Positions 1 through 8,228 of a DNA stretch of 64,000 nt are shown piece after piece (position 1 is the first letter of the stretch; each line of letters starts with the position of its first letter). The translations under genes and the position numbers were made by a program. The stretch spans positions 2,976,001-3,040,000 of the forward strand of contig NZ_LN831029.1 of assembly GCF_001457475.1 (NCBI RefSeq), written 5' to 3'. This DNA is from Achromobacter xylosoxidans. GTDB taxonomy: Bacteria; Pseudomonadota; Gammaproteobacteria; Burkholderiales; Burkholderiaceae_B. Below the pieces are notes generated by a model, which searched no databases, had not been told where the DNA came from, and saw only the letters and a list, made by a program, of their open reading frames with translations.

Positions 1-1524
1 CATGGGCCGCAGCAGCAGCGTGGCCGGCAATTCCTTCATGGCGTCCACGAACACCAGCAGCGCGCTGGCCGCCAGCGCCGGGCGCAGCAGCGGCAGGTGG
101 ACGCGGCGCAAGGTGCCCGCCGAGCTTTCGCCCAGCAGCCGCGAGGCCTGTTCCAGCGACGGCGGAATGCGCGCCAGGCCGGCTTCGAGCGCGCCGGTGG
201 AGATGGCCAGGAAGCGGATGGCATAGGCGCACACCAGCGCCGCCATCGAACCCATCAGGAACAGGCCGCTGCCGCCGAAGACCTTGGCCACCGCGGTGTC
301 GATCCAGACGAAGGGCGTGAGCAGGCCGATGGCCAGCACGGTGCCCGGCACGGCGTAGCCCAGGCTGGCGACGCGGGCGCAGGCGCGGCCCGGATTGAAG
401 CCGGCGCTTTCGCGCAGCGTGCGGCCGGCCCAGGCCACGACCAGACCGCAGACCAGCGTGACGAGGGTGGCGCTGAACGCCACGATCAGCGTGTTGCCCA
501 GTCCGTTGAGCAACTGGCTGGAAACGCCGCCCACCAGGTGCAGCCGCTTGTAGGTCTCGACGACCAGATACAGCGCCGGCGCGGCGAAGCCGACCACCAC
601 GGGAATCCAGCCCAGCACCGCCGCCAGCACGGCGGCCGCGCCGCGCAGCCGCCGCGGCTGCATCGGCCGCATGCGTTGCGTGTTGGCGTAGCGCTGGCGC
701 TTGCGGCCATGGCGTTCGAGCAGGATCAGGCCGATGACGATGGCCAGCATGGTCAGCGCGATCTGCGCCGCGCCGGCCAGATCGGAACGCGTGACCCAGG
801 TGGTATAGACCGATACGGTCAGCGTCTGCACGCCCAGGAATTCCGAGGCGCCGATGTCGTTCAGGGTTTCCAGCAGCGCCAGGCTGACGCCCACGACGAT
901 GGCCGGCCGGGCCAGCGGCAGCGCCACCCGGAAGAACACGGCATAGCGGCCGGCGCCCAGCGTGCGGGCCGCTTCCAGCAGGCTGGCCGCCTGCGTCATG
1001 AACATGACGCGGGTGCTCAGGTAGACATAGGGATACAGCACGAAGCCCAGCACGAAGATGGCGCCGTAGATCGAGCGCAGGTCCGGCAGCCGGAACTGGC
1101 GCGGGCTGTCGTAGCCCAGCAGCGCGCGGATGCCGCTCTGGATCGGGCCGATCGGATGCAGCAGGTCGAGATAGGCGAAGGCGATGATGTAGGTCGGCAC
1201 CGCCAGCGGCAACAGCAGCGCCCAGGTCAAGGCGCGCCGCGAGGGGAATTCGTAGGCCGTCACCAGCCAGGCCGAGCCGGTGCCCAGCAATGTCACCAGC
1301 ACGCCGACGCCGGCCAGCAGCACGGCGGTGTTGGCCAGCGCCTGCGGTAGCACGTAGGTGGCTAGGTGCCGCCAGTGCGACAGATCGCCGCCCAGCGCCC
1401 ACCAGACCAGGGTGAGCACCGGCGCCAGCACCGCCAGGCCGATCAGGGCGGCGCCGGCCAGCCAGCCGGTGCCGCGTTCAGCCCAGCGCAAACGCAGTGG
1501 CCGGGGCAGGGAATCTGTATGCAT
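1..1524 (-). CDS. fbpB: Ferric iron ABC transporter permease, FbpB/AfuB type (C-terminal end cut off by window)
   Basis: Inner-membrane permease of a periplasmic-binding-protein-dependent Fe3+ importer. The frame stays open from the ATG at 1524 to the window edge, giving 508 residues. It begins MHTDSLPRPL and a first membrane helix follows at about residues 18-40. The last visible residues, FVDAMKELPATLLLRP, are the second EAA loop of FbpB-type permeases, which contacts the ATPase, so only a short C-terminus is missing. The gene follows fbpA (binding protein, 1677-2720) on the same strand after a 152-base gap and probably shares its Fur-controlled promoter. The gap and a weak ribosome binding site leave room for a second promoter. 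The ATPase gene fbpC would lie outside the window. Confidence 0.9.
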   Translation of the reverse strand, partial: MHTDSLPRPLRLRWAERGTGWLAGAALIGLAVLAPVLTLVWWALGGDLSHWRHLATYVLPQALANTAVLLAGVGVLVTLLGTGSAWLVTAYEFPSRRALTWALLLPLAVPTYIIAFAYLDLLHPIGPIQSGIRALLGYDSPRQFRLPDLRSIYGAIFVLGFVLYPYVYLSTRVMFMTQAASLLEAARTLGAGRYAVFFRVALPLARPAIVVGVSLALLETLNDIGASEFLGVQTLTVSVYTTWVTRSDLAGAAQIALTMLAIVIGLILLERHGRKRQRYANTQRMRPMQPRRLRGAAAVLAAVLGWIPVVVGFAAPALYLVVETYKRLHLVGGVSSQLLNGLGNTLIVAFSATLVTLVCGLVVAWAGRTLRESAGFNPGRACARVASLGYAVPGTVLAIGLLTPFVWIDTAVAKVFGGSGLFLMGSMAALVCAYAIRFLAISTGALEAGLARIPPSLEQASRLLGESSAGTLRRVHLPLLRPALAASALLVFVDAMKELPATLLLRPM

Positions 1525-1676
1525 GCTTCAGAAGGTTTACTGCGGGGAAGACGCCGCGCGGGCGGCGCCTATAGTAGCGTCAAGGCCTGCCGTCGCCCGT
1601 CCGGGTGTTTTCCGGGCGAGCAAGGGCAGGCCTGAGTGCCGCGAGACGGCGCCCGTGGGCGCCGCCTGGCTGCGGT

Positions 1677-2720
1677 TTAGTTGTCGAAACCGACCTTGTC
1701 CACCAGCTCGCTGGCTTGCTTGCGGTACTTGGCGATCTCGGTCAGGGGCAGGGGATCGACCTTCAGTTCGCCGAAGCTGGCGATGACCGGGTCGAGCTTG
1801 ACGCCCTTGCGCACCGGGTACTCGTAGTTGGCCTGCGCGTACAGCGCCTGCGCCGGCTCGGACACCAGGAAGTCGAGCAGCTTGATGGCGTTGGCCTTGT
1901 TGGGCGCATGGGCCGCCACGGCGGCGCCGCTGACGTTCACGTGGGTGCCACCGCTCTTCTCGTTGGCGAAGGTCGGGCGGACCACCTTGATGGCGTCGCC
2001 CCACTTGCGCGCGTCGGTGCCGGGTTCGGCGTTCTTCATGTGGCCGACATAATAGGCGTTGGCCAGGCCGATGTCGCAGATGCCGCCCAGGATGTCGCGG
2101 GCCACGTCGCGGTCGCCGCCGGCGGCCTTGCGGGCCAGGTTGGCCTTGACGCCGCGCAGCCACTTCTCGGTGGCCTCGGCGCCGTCATGGGCGATCATGG
2201 AGGCGACCATGGCGGTGTTGTAGGGATGCTGGCCCGAGCGGATGCAGACCTTGCCCTTCCATTTCGGGTCGGCCAGGTCCTCGTAGCGGAAGGATTCCAG
2301 CTTCAGGTCCTTTTCGACGTACAGCACGCGGTCGCGCAGCGACAGGGCGTACCATTTGCCATCGGCGCCGCGCAGGTTGGCGGGGATGACCGATTCCAGC
2401 GTCTGCGACTTGATCGACTGCGTCACGCCGCCGTCCACCAGGTCGAGCAGGTTGCCGATGTCGACGGTCATGAGGACGTCGGCGGGCGACTTGGCGCCCT
2501 CGGCCTTGACGCGTTCGAGCAGGCCGTCCTTGACGAAGACGGTGTTGACCTTGATGCCGCTTTCCTTGGTGAAGGCGTCCAGCAGCGGCTGGATCAGCTT
2601 CGGTTCCCGGGTGGTGTAGAGGCTGACTTCCTCGGCCGCGTGGGCCGGGACGGCGAAGGCGGCGGCGCCGGCCAGGGCCAGGGCGCGCAGCAGGGTGGTC
2701 ATTTGGGGACGCTTGGACAT
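1677..2720 (-). CDS. fbpA: Periplasmic ferric-iron-binding protein FbpA/AfuA
   Basis: Binds Fe3+ in the periplasm and delivers it to the FbpB permease encoded just downstream. The 347-residue protein has a signal peptide (hydrophobic stretch at residues 9-24, cleavage predicted after AHA) and the start of a mature ferric-binding protein (EEVSLYTTREPKLIQPLL). The adjacent tyrosines in NAYYVG match the Tyr pair that coordinates iron in FbpA. The length is typical of the family. The start at 2720 is preceded by GGAG with five-base spacing; a second Met, seven residues in, is also possible. A Fur-box-like sequence lies 23-41 bases upstream, so the pair is likely derepressed under iron limitation. 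No sign of decay. Confidence 0.93.
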   Translation of the reverse strand: MSKRPQMTTLLRALALAGAAAFAVPAHAAEEVSLYTTREPKLIQPLLDAFTKESGIKVNTVFVKDGLLERVKAEGAKSPADVLMTVDIGNLLDLVDGGVTQSIKSQTLESVIPANLRGADGKWYALSLRDRVLYVEKDLKLESFRYEDLADPKWKGKVCIRSGQHPYNTAMVASMIAHDGAEATEKWLRGVKANLARKAAGGDRDVARDILGGICDIGLANAYYVGHMKNAEPGTDARKWGDAIKVVRPTFANEKSGGTHVNVSGAAVAAHAPNKANAIKLLDFLVSEPAQALYAQANYEYPVRKGVKLDPVIASFGELKVDPLPLTEIAKYRKQASELVDKVGFDN

Positions 2721-2742
2721 AGGGACTCCGGCAAAGCGGTCT

Positions 2743-2761
2743 GCTAACGAAAATGATTATC
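2743..2761 (-). promoter_or_regulatory. Fur-box-like operator upstream of fbpA
   Basis: Read on the minus strand, the 19 bases start GATAAT and agree with the Fur consensus at about 14 of 19 positions. The site overlaps the expected transcript start of a candidate promoter: -35 TTGAAT at 2803-2798, 17-base spacer, -10 TATCGT at 2780-2775. Iron repression of fbpAB is the expected biology for this transporter family. The rest of 2763-3019 holds only the divergent upstream region of fpr. Confidence 0.6.
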
Positions 2762-3019
2762 AAGTCAGAGCGGGACGATAACAGGAAGTTTTATCGTATT
2801 CAACTCAATGTAAGACTGTGCATAAGACCCTTGATCCCCATCAATACGGCATAAGGGTATTACGGAATAATGAGAGCAATTATCATCAAGTCCCTGTAGA
2901 ATAGGGACAACCCTAATGCCGGGCGCGTCTTTTGTGCGCCATGGCGAACCCCTCGCGGAACGAGCCGAGGCCGTTGCGGTTTCCCGTCGACCCCTGGTTC
3001 CGCCCTTACTAGATACGAC

Positions 3020-3796
3020 ATGGCTGCTTTCAATACCGAGCGCGTGCTGAGCGTGCACCACTGGAACGACACCCTGTTCTCCTTCACCACCACGCGTGAC
3101 GCGGCCCTGCGGTTCCACAACGGCCACTTCGTCATGATCGGCCTGGAAGTCGAAGGCAAGCCGCTGCTGCGGGCGTACAGCATCGCCAGCGCCAATTACG
3201 AAGAGAACCTCGAATTCCTCAGCATCAAGGTGCAGAACGGTCCGCTGACCTCGCGCCTGCAGCATCTGAAGGAAGGCGACACCATCCTGGTCAGCCGCAA
3301 GCCGGTCGGCACGCTGGTGGTCGACGACCTCAAGCCCGGCAAGCACCTGTTCCTGTTCGGCACGGGCACGGGCCTGGCGCCCTTCATGAGCATCATCAAG
3401 GATCCGGACGTCTACGAGCGCTTCGACAAGGTCATTCTGGTGCATGGCGTGCGCTGGGTCAGCGAGCTGGCCTACGCCGACTTCATCGAGAACGAACTGC
3501 CCAACAACGAGTTCTTCGGCGACGTGGTGCGCGAAAAGCTGGTCTATTACCCGACCGTCACGCGCGAGCCGTTCCGCAACCAGGGCCGCATCACCGAGCT
3601 GATGGAAAACGGCAAGCTGTGTGAAGACATCGGCATTCCCCAGATCAACCCCGAAACCGATCGCGCCATGATCTGCGGCAGCCCGCATATGCTGGCCGAC
3701 ATCAGCGCCATGCTGGACAAGCGCGGTTTCGTGGTGTCCCCGGGCGTCGGTCAGCCGGGCGACTACGTGGTCGAGCGCGCCTTCGTGGACAAATAA
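3020..3796 (+). CDS. fpr: Ferredoxin/flavodoxin-NADP+ reductase
   Basis: Cytoplasmic FAD enzyme that passes electrons between NADPH and ferredoxin or flavodoxin. The 258-residue protein matches the short bacterial Fpr subclass. The FAD-binding RAYS motif lies at about residues 55-58, the NADP-binding GTGTGLAPF at about 115-123, a CGSPHM motif near 223, and the C-terminal tail VERAFVDK is the aromatic-containing tail of this subclass that stacks near the flavin. The gene is single, divergent from fbpA across about 300 bases, and ends at a strong terminator. Its position beside a Fur-type promoter suggests links to iron or oxidative stress, but no Fur site points clearly at fpr itself. Confidence 0.93.
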   Translation: MAAFNTERVLSVHHWNDTLFSFTTTRDAALRFHNGHFVMIGLEVEGKPLLRAYSIASANYEENLEFLSIKVQNGPLTSRLQHLKEGDTILVSRKPVGTLVVDDLKPGKHLFLFGTGTGLAPFMSIIKDPDVYERFDKVILVHGVRWVSELAYADFIENELPNNEFFGDVVREKLVYYPTVTREPFRNQGRITELMENGKLCEDIGIPQINPETDRAMICGSPHMLADISAMLDKRGFVVSPGVGQPGDYVVERAFVDK

Positions 3797-3818
3797 GGCG
3801 CGGTCCTTCCTTCGTGGC

Positions 3819-3853
3819 AAAAAAGCCCCGTTGCACATGCGACGGGGCTTTTT
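3819..3853. terminator. Bidirectional rho-independent terminator after fpr
   Basis: A GC-rich stem (AGCCCCGT paired with ACGGGGCT) closes a ten-base loop and is flanked by an A run on the left and a T run on the right. It can therefore end transcripts from fpr (plus strand) and from the Bug gene at 3906-4883 (minus strand). Confidence 0.88.
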
Positions 3854-3905
3854 GTTTCCGGCGTTGCGATAAAGGCGGCAGCGCGGGCGCGCCGCCCCGG
3901 GGACG

Positions 3906-4883
3906 TCATTCGGGCTGGATGCCGGCCTTCTTGATGATGTCGCCCCACTTCTTGGACTCAGCCTGCTGGAACCGCGCCAGTTCGTCGGGCGTGGAACTGG
4001 CCGGGTCGGTGCCGGTCTGGGCATAGAACTGCTTGGCCGGAGCGCTCTGCGTGGCCTTGACCAGCAGCTCGTTCAGGCGCTTGACCACGTCCGGCGGGGT
4101 GCCGGCCGGCGCGTAGGCCGCGAACCAATAGCCCATCTCGTAGCCCGGCACGCCGGACTCGGCGATGGTGGGCACGTCCGGCGCCAGCGGCGAGCGTGCC
4201 TGGCCGGTCACGCCCAGGGCCCGCAGCTTGCCGGACTTGACCTGTGGCAGGCCCGTGGCGGTGTCGGTGATCATCATGTCGATCTGCCCGCCCAGCAGGT
4301 CGGTGACGGCCAGCGGGTTGCTCTTGTAGGGCACGTGCAGCAACTGCACGCCGGCCATTTGCTGCAGCAGTTCGCCGGCGATGCGGCTGCTGGAGCTGCC
4401 GCTGCCGAAGCTCAGCTTGCCGGGCGACTGGCGCGCCTGCGCCAGGAAGTCGCCCACCGACTTGGCGGCCGAGTTGGGGTTGACCACCATGATCTGGCCG
4501 CCCTTGCCGAGCAGCGAGATCGGCGCGTAGTCCTTGACCGGGTGGTAGGTCAGCGTCTTGTACAGATGCTCGTTGGCGGCGTGGGTGGTGTTGGTGGTGA
4601 TCAGCACCGTGTAGCCGTCGGGCGCGGCGCGGGCCGCGGTGGCGGCGCCGATCATGGCGCTGGCGCCGGGCTTGTTCTCGATCACCACGGCCTGGCCGGT
4701 CTGCTCGGTGACGCCCTGGCCGATGGCGCGGCCGATCTGGTCGGTGGCGCTGCCGGCCGCGAACGGCACGATGAAGGTGATCGGCTTGGCGGGAAAGCCC
4801 GTCGCCGCCGTGCCCTGGGCCAGGGCCGTCAGCGGCAGGGCCGCCAGCAGCAGGGCCAGCCGGCCCTTGAGGGTAAAGCGCAT
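3906..4883 (-). CDS. Bug-family tripartite tricarboxylate transporter substrate-binding protein
   Basis: Periplasmic solute receptor of the Bug (TctC) family, which is greatly expanded in Bordetella and Achromobacter. The 325 residues include a signal peptide (cleavage probably after ALA at residue 22), the N-terminal FPAKPITFIVPFAAGSATD block and the DGYTVLITTNTTHA block, which form the ligand pocket in this family. No membrane partners TctA/TctB are nearby, as is usual for Bug proteins. It lies 55 bases downstream of the AtuA-like pair on the same strand and is probably the last gene of that operon, so the ligand may be an organic acid handled by those enzymes. The substrate cannot be read from sequence. 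Confidence 0.9.
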   Translation of the reverse strand: MRFTLKGRLALLLAALPLTALAQGTAATGFPAKPITFIVPFAAGSATDQIGRAIGQGVTEQTGQAVVIENKPGASAMIGAATAARAAPDGYTVLITTNTTHAANEHLYKTLTYHPVKDYAPISLLGKGGQIMVVNPNSAAKSVGDFLAQARQSPGKLSFGSGSSSSRIAGELLQQMAGVQLLHVPYKSNPLAVTDLLGGQIDMMITDTATGLPQVKSGKLRALGVTGQARSPLAPDVPTIAESGVPGYEMGYWFAAYAPAGTPPDVVKRLNELLVKATQSAPAKQFYAQTGTDPASSTPDELARFQQAESKKWGDIIKKAGIQPE

Positions 4884-4938
4884 GGTGTGTCTCCTGTCGT
4901 GTGTTGTGTGTTGTTGTGGTGGTGAGGGACTGCGGGGG

Positions 4939-5322
4939 TCAGGCGGGGGCGGGGTGGTCGCCCGCGATGTCGGGCAGGCGGGCGGCCAGCGCGGGGCTGA
5001 CCTGGACCGTCATGTCCAGCAAGCGGAAGGAAAGGCTTTTGCCGTGCGCGTCCAGATTGAGCGCGTCGTTCACGCCGCCGTCCAGCACGCCTTCGAGCAC
5101 GAAGTTCATGGCGTGCAGGGTCGGCAACAGGTAGCGGGTGACGCGGGCCGGTCGGCGATAGCCGAACCAGGCGGCCACGCGCGCTTCGGTGACCTGCTCG
5201 GCCAGCACCTCATAGCATTCGGGATCCCAGGCGATGAGGCTGAGGTTGGAGGTGTCGCCCTTGTCGCCGGAGCGGCTGTGGCCCAGGCGGTACAGGGGCA
5301 CGGAGGTCAGGGCTGGGTTCAT
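4939..5322 (-). CDS. AtuA-associated small protein (AtuA-like ferredoxin-fold domain)
   Basis: A 127-residue protein. Its LYRLGHSRSGDKGDTSNLS start is the signature of the small domain found fused to, or encoded beside, AtuA/DUF1446 proteins. The start at 5322 is fixed by an ATGA overlap with the stop codon of the upstream AtuA-like gene, indicating translational coupling and probably a complex of the two products. In some organisms both domains are one polypeptide; here they are split. The biochemical role is not established for the family, although AtuA proteins are linked to acyclic terpene and branched acyl-CoA degradation in Pseudomonas. Confidence 0.85.
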   Translation of the reverse strand: MNPALTSVPLYRLGHSRSGDKGDTSNLSLIAWDPECYEVLAEQVTEARVAAWFGYRRPARVTRYLLPTLHAMNFVLEGVLDGGVNDALNLDAHGKSLSFRLLDMTVQVSPALAARLPDIAGDHPAPA

Positions 5323-6677
5323 TGCGGGATCTCGTCCAGGAAGCGCCAGCCGCTGGTTACGGCCTCGCGGGGAATGGTGCAGGACACCATGTTCAGGCGC
5401 GGGCGCAGCGCGGTGCGCACGCCGCCGCCGCCGGCCGGGCCGCAGGTATAGAGCGCCGTGACCTCGCGCAGCACGCGTTCGGCGATGGCGCGCTCGGCGT
5501 GCTCGCCGGCGATGCGCAGGCGCACGTCGCGCGCCTGGCCGCCGGGATGGTCGTGGCGCAGGGCGCCCGTGTCGTTGTCCAGGATGCTGATGGCGCCGAT
5601 GAGGTCGGCGCGCAGGCGCAGCGCCGATCCGAGACGCTTGTGCACGATGTCGGCGGCCAGCCGCGCGCGCGCCTCGGCCTGCACGCCGGCGTATGAAATT
5701 TCGGCCTCGGCCAGCCAGCCGCCGTGGTGGCAGACGTTGACCTTGAGTTCGGCCGGGCGCGCGTGGCCGGTGATGCCGCGCACGGCGACACGGTCGCGGC
5801 CCAGTTCCTCGACGCGCGCCTGGCTCAGGTCGGCGGTCACGTCGGGGGTCAGGTAGCGCGCGGGATCGTGCACCTCGTACAGCAGTTGTTCCTTGACCGT
5901 GCGGGCGTCCACCATCCCGCCGGTATCGGCGGCCTTGCCGATGACGAACTCGCCGTCGGCGTGGATCTCGGCGATGGGAAAGCCCGCGGCATGCACGTCC
6001 GGCACTTCCTTCAGGCCCGGCACGCAGAAGTAGCCGCCGGTGACCTGCAGGCCGCATTCGAGCATGTGGCCGGCCATGGTGGCGCGGCCCAGGCGCGGCC
6101 AGTCATCGTGGCGCCACCCGAAGTGGGCCAGCGCCGGACCCAGTGTCAGCGACGGGTCGGCGACGCGACCGGCGACGACGATCTGTGCGCCGGCGGCCAG
6201 CGCCTGCGCGATCTCGGTGGCGCCCAGGTAGGCCGTGGCGCTGACCACCTCGACCCCGTCCAGCGCCGCGCCCAGGCGCTGGCGCAGCAGGTCGCGCTGG
6301 TCTGGCGTGTCGAGGGCGTCGCCATGGATCACGGCGATGCGCGGCGCCGGCAAGCCCTGTTGCGCGGCCAGCTCGGCGATGCGGCGCGCGGCGCCGACCG
6401 GGTTGGCGGCGCCGAAGTTGCTGACGATGGCGATGCCGTGGCGCAGGCAGTCGGCCAGAACCGGCGCCACCAGCTCGTCCAGCAGCGGCTCGAAGCCGCG
6501 GCGGGGGTCGGCATTGCGCGCCAGTTGCGCCAGCGCCAGGGTGCGCTCGGCCAGCGTTTCGAAGATCAGCGTGCCGCCGCCCCGGGCGGCCAGCGTACAC
6601 ACCACGGCGGCGGCGCCGTCGCTGCGGTCGCCCGAGAAGCCGGAGGCGCAGCCGATGAGCAGGGGAGAGGAAGGCAT
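5319..6677 (-). CDS. AtuA-family (DUF1446) acyl catabolism protein
   Basis: A 452-residue member of the acyclic terpene utilisation AtuA family. It starts MPSSPLLIGCASGFSGDRSD, the conserved N-terminal phosphate-binding-like loop of the family. A frame extending to 6752 exists, but it would place the start inside the control region of the divergent LysR gene, so the start at 6677 is preferred; the ribosome binding site is weak either way. The stop overlaps the start of the small AtuA-associated gene. Together with that gene and the Bug receptor it forms a probable three-gene catabolic operon. The substrate is unknown; no carboxylase or acyl-CoA dehydrogenase genes accompany it. Confidence 0.85.
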   Translation of the reverse strand: MPSSPLLIGCASGFSGDRSDGAAAVVCTLAARGGGTLIFETLAERTLALAQLARNADPRRGFEPLLDELVAPVLADCLRHGIAIVSNFGAANPVGAARRIAELAAQQGLPAPRIAVIHGDALDTPDQRDLLRQRLGAALDGVEVVSATAYLGATEIAQALAAGAQIVVAGRVADPSLTLGPALAHFGWRHDDWPRLGRATMAGHMLECGLQVTGGYFCVPGLKEVPDVHAAGFPIAEIHADGEFVIGKAADTGGMVDARTVKEQLLYEVHDPARYLTPDVTADLSQARVEELGRDRVAVRGITGHARPAELKVNVCHHGGWLAEAEISYAGVQAEARARLAADIVHKRLGSALRLRADLIGAISILDNDTGALRHDHPGGQARDVRLRIAGEHAERAIAERVLREVTALYTCGPAGGGGVRTALRPRLNMVSCTIPREAVTSGWRFLDEIPQ

Positions 6678-6768
6678 AAAAGTCGCGTAGGGGAAGCCGG
6701 AGCCCACTATAGGCAGCGCCCGCTCATCCGTAAAATAGAAATATCGGATCAATTAATCCAGAAAAGCC

Positions 6769-7671
6769 ATGAATCTATCCGCCCGGCAATTACGCGCTTT
6801 CGTGGCCCTGGCCGACGAAAGGCACTTCACCCGCGCCGCCCAGCGCTGCCACCTGACGCAGCCGGCCTTCAGCGCGTTGATCCGCCAGTTGGAAGACAGC
6901 GCTGGCCTGCGCCTGTTCGATCGCAATACCCGCAACGTGGAATTGACGGCGGAAGGGCGCGTGCTGGATGCCTCGGCGCGCCGCCTGCTGGCCGACATGG
7001 ACCTGGTAATGGAAGACCTGCGCGACCACGCGGCCCGTCGCCGCGGCCGGGTGGCGCTGGCCGCGCTGCCGTCGCTGGCGGCGGGCTGGCTGCCGCCGCT
7101 GCTGGCGCGGTTCCGCGAGCAGCATCCGGGTATCGCGGTGGACCTGCGCGACGCCTTGCTCGATCCGTGCCTGGACATGGTGCGCGACGGCCAGGTGGAT
7201 TTCGCGGTGGCGTCGAGGCGGCCGGACATGAGCGACCTGGACAGCGAGTTCCTGCACGCCGACCGCTATTTCCTGGTGTGCCGCGCCGACCATCCGCTGG
7301 CGGCGATGGCGCGGGTGCGGCTGCGCGACGTGGCGCGCCATGCGGTGATCCAGCTGGCGCGCAACAGCAGCGTGCGCAAGCATCTGGATGCGGCCTTCGG
7401 CGCCGATGCGCCGCCGCCGGTGTTCGAGGTCGAGCACCTGGCGACCGTCACGGGACTGGTGCGGGCCGGCCTGGGGGTGGCGGTGGTGCCGGCGATGACG
7501 CTGTTCCATTTCGGCGGGCCGGACCTGCGCATCGTGCCGCTGGCGGGCAAGGCGCTGCTGCGGCCGCTGTACCTGGTGTGGCGCCAGGGGCGCAGCCTGC
7601 CGCTGGCGGCCCAGGCGCTGTACGACCTGCTGTGGGCCAGCCGGGCGGAGATTGGCGCGGCGTTCCGATGA
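6769..7671 (+). CDS. LysR-family regulator, divergent from the AtuA operon
   Basis: A 300-residue LysR-type transcription factor. The N-terminal winged helix-turn-helix (residues 1-60, MNLSARQLRAFVALADERHF and LTQPAFSALIRQLED) is followed by a periplasmic-binding-protein-like effector domain from about residue 90. It is transcribed away from the AtuA-like gene across 91 bases, the classic arrangement in which the regulator binds between the genes and responds to the pathway substrate. The inducer is not identifiable. It is most similar in type to the CynR/GltC-like regulators that act on neighbouring catabolic operons. Confidence 0.92.
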   Translation: MNLSARQLRAFVALADERHFTRAAQRCHLTQPAFSALIRQLEDSAGLRLFDRNTRNVELTAEGRVLDASARRLLADMDLVMEDLRDHAARRRGRVALAALPSLAAGWLPPLLARFREQHPGIAVDLRDALLDPCLDMVRDGQVDFAVASRRPDMSDLDSEFLHADRYFLVCRADHPLAAMARVRLRDVARHAVIQLARNSSVRKHLDAAFGADAPPPVFEVEHLATVTGLVRAGLGVAVVPAMTLFHFGGPDLRIVPLAGKALLRPLYLVWRQGRSLPLAAQALYDLLWASRAEIGAAFR

Positions 7672-7805
7672 CGGATTGCCCTTGCGCGCCGTGAAGTGTG
7701 GGTAACATGGAAGGCTCGGGTCGGCTCGCATGAGCCTTTCGCAAAACCCTATTGCCGATTAAAATCCGATAGTTGTAGCTATCCGTCACCAGAAGGATTC
7801 CGCCC

Positions 7806-8192
7806 ATGAGCAAGCAAATCATCCATACCGACGCCGCGCCCGCCGCCGTCGGCCCTTACTCGCAAGCGGTTGCCGTCAGCGGCTCCAAGACCGTCTATCT
7901 GTCGGGCCAGATCGGCCTCGAACCCGGCACCGGCGACCTGGTCTCCGAGAACTTTGATGCGCAGGTGCGCCAGGCATTCGCCAACATGACCGCGGTGGTC
8001 GAGGCCGCCGGCGGCACGCTGGACCAGGTGGTCAAGCTGACGCTGTTCCTGACCGACCTGGGCAAGTTCACCGCCGCCAACGCCATCATGGCCGAGCTGA
8101 TTCCGCAGCCGTTCCCGGCCCGTTCGACGGTGGGCGTGGCCAGCCTGCCCAAGGGCGCCCAGTTCGAGGTCGAGGCCATCCTGGTCCTGTAA
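7806..8192 (+). CDS. ridA: RidA-family enamine/imine deaminase
   Basis: A 128-residue RidA (YjgF/YER057c/UK114) protein, expected to form trimers that hydrolyse reactive 2-aminoacrylate-type enamines released by PLP enzymes. It carries the conserved AVGPYSQAV loop (residues 14-22), the YLSGQIGL strand and, near the C-terminus, RSTVGVASLPKGAQFEVEAI, with the arginine that binds the substrate carboxylate at about residue 105. The length is exactly typical. The gene is preceded by a purine-rich GAAGGA site and lies 36 bases before recG in the same orientation. Confidence 0.95.
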   Translation: MSKQIIHTDAAPAAVGPYSQAVAVSGSKTVYLSGQIGLEPGTGDLVSENFDAQVRQAFANMTAVVEAAGGTLDQVVKLTLFLTDLGKFTAANAIMAELIPQPFPARSTVGVASLPKGAQFEVEAILVL

Positions 8193-8228
8193 CGCCACCA
8201 CGCGTTTTCCCAGGGGTTTCATCCCGAT

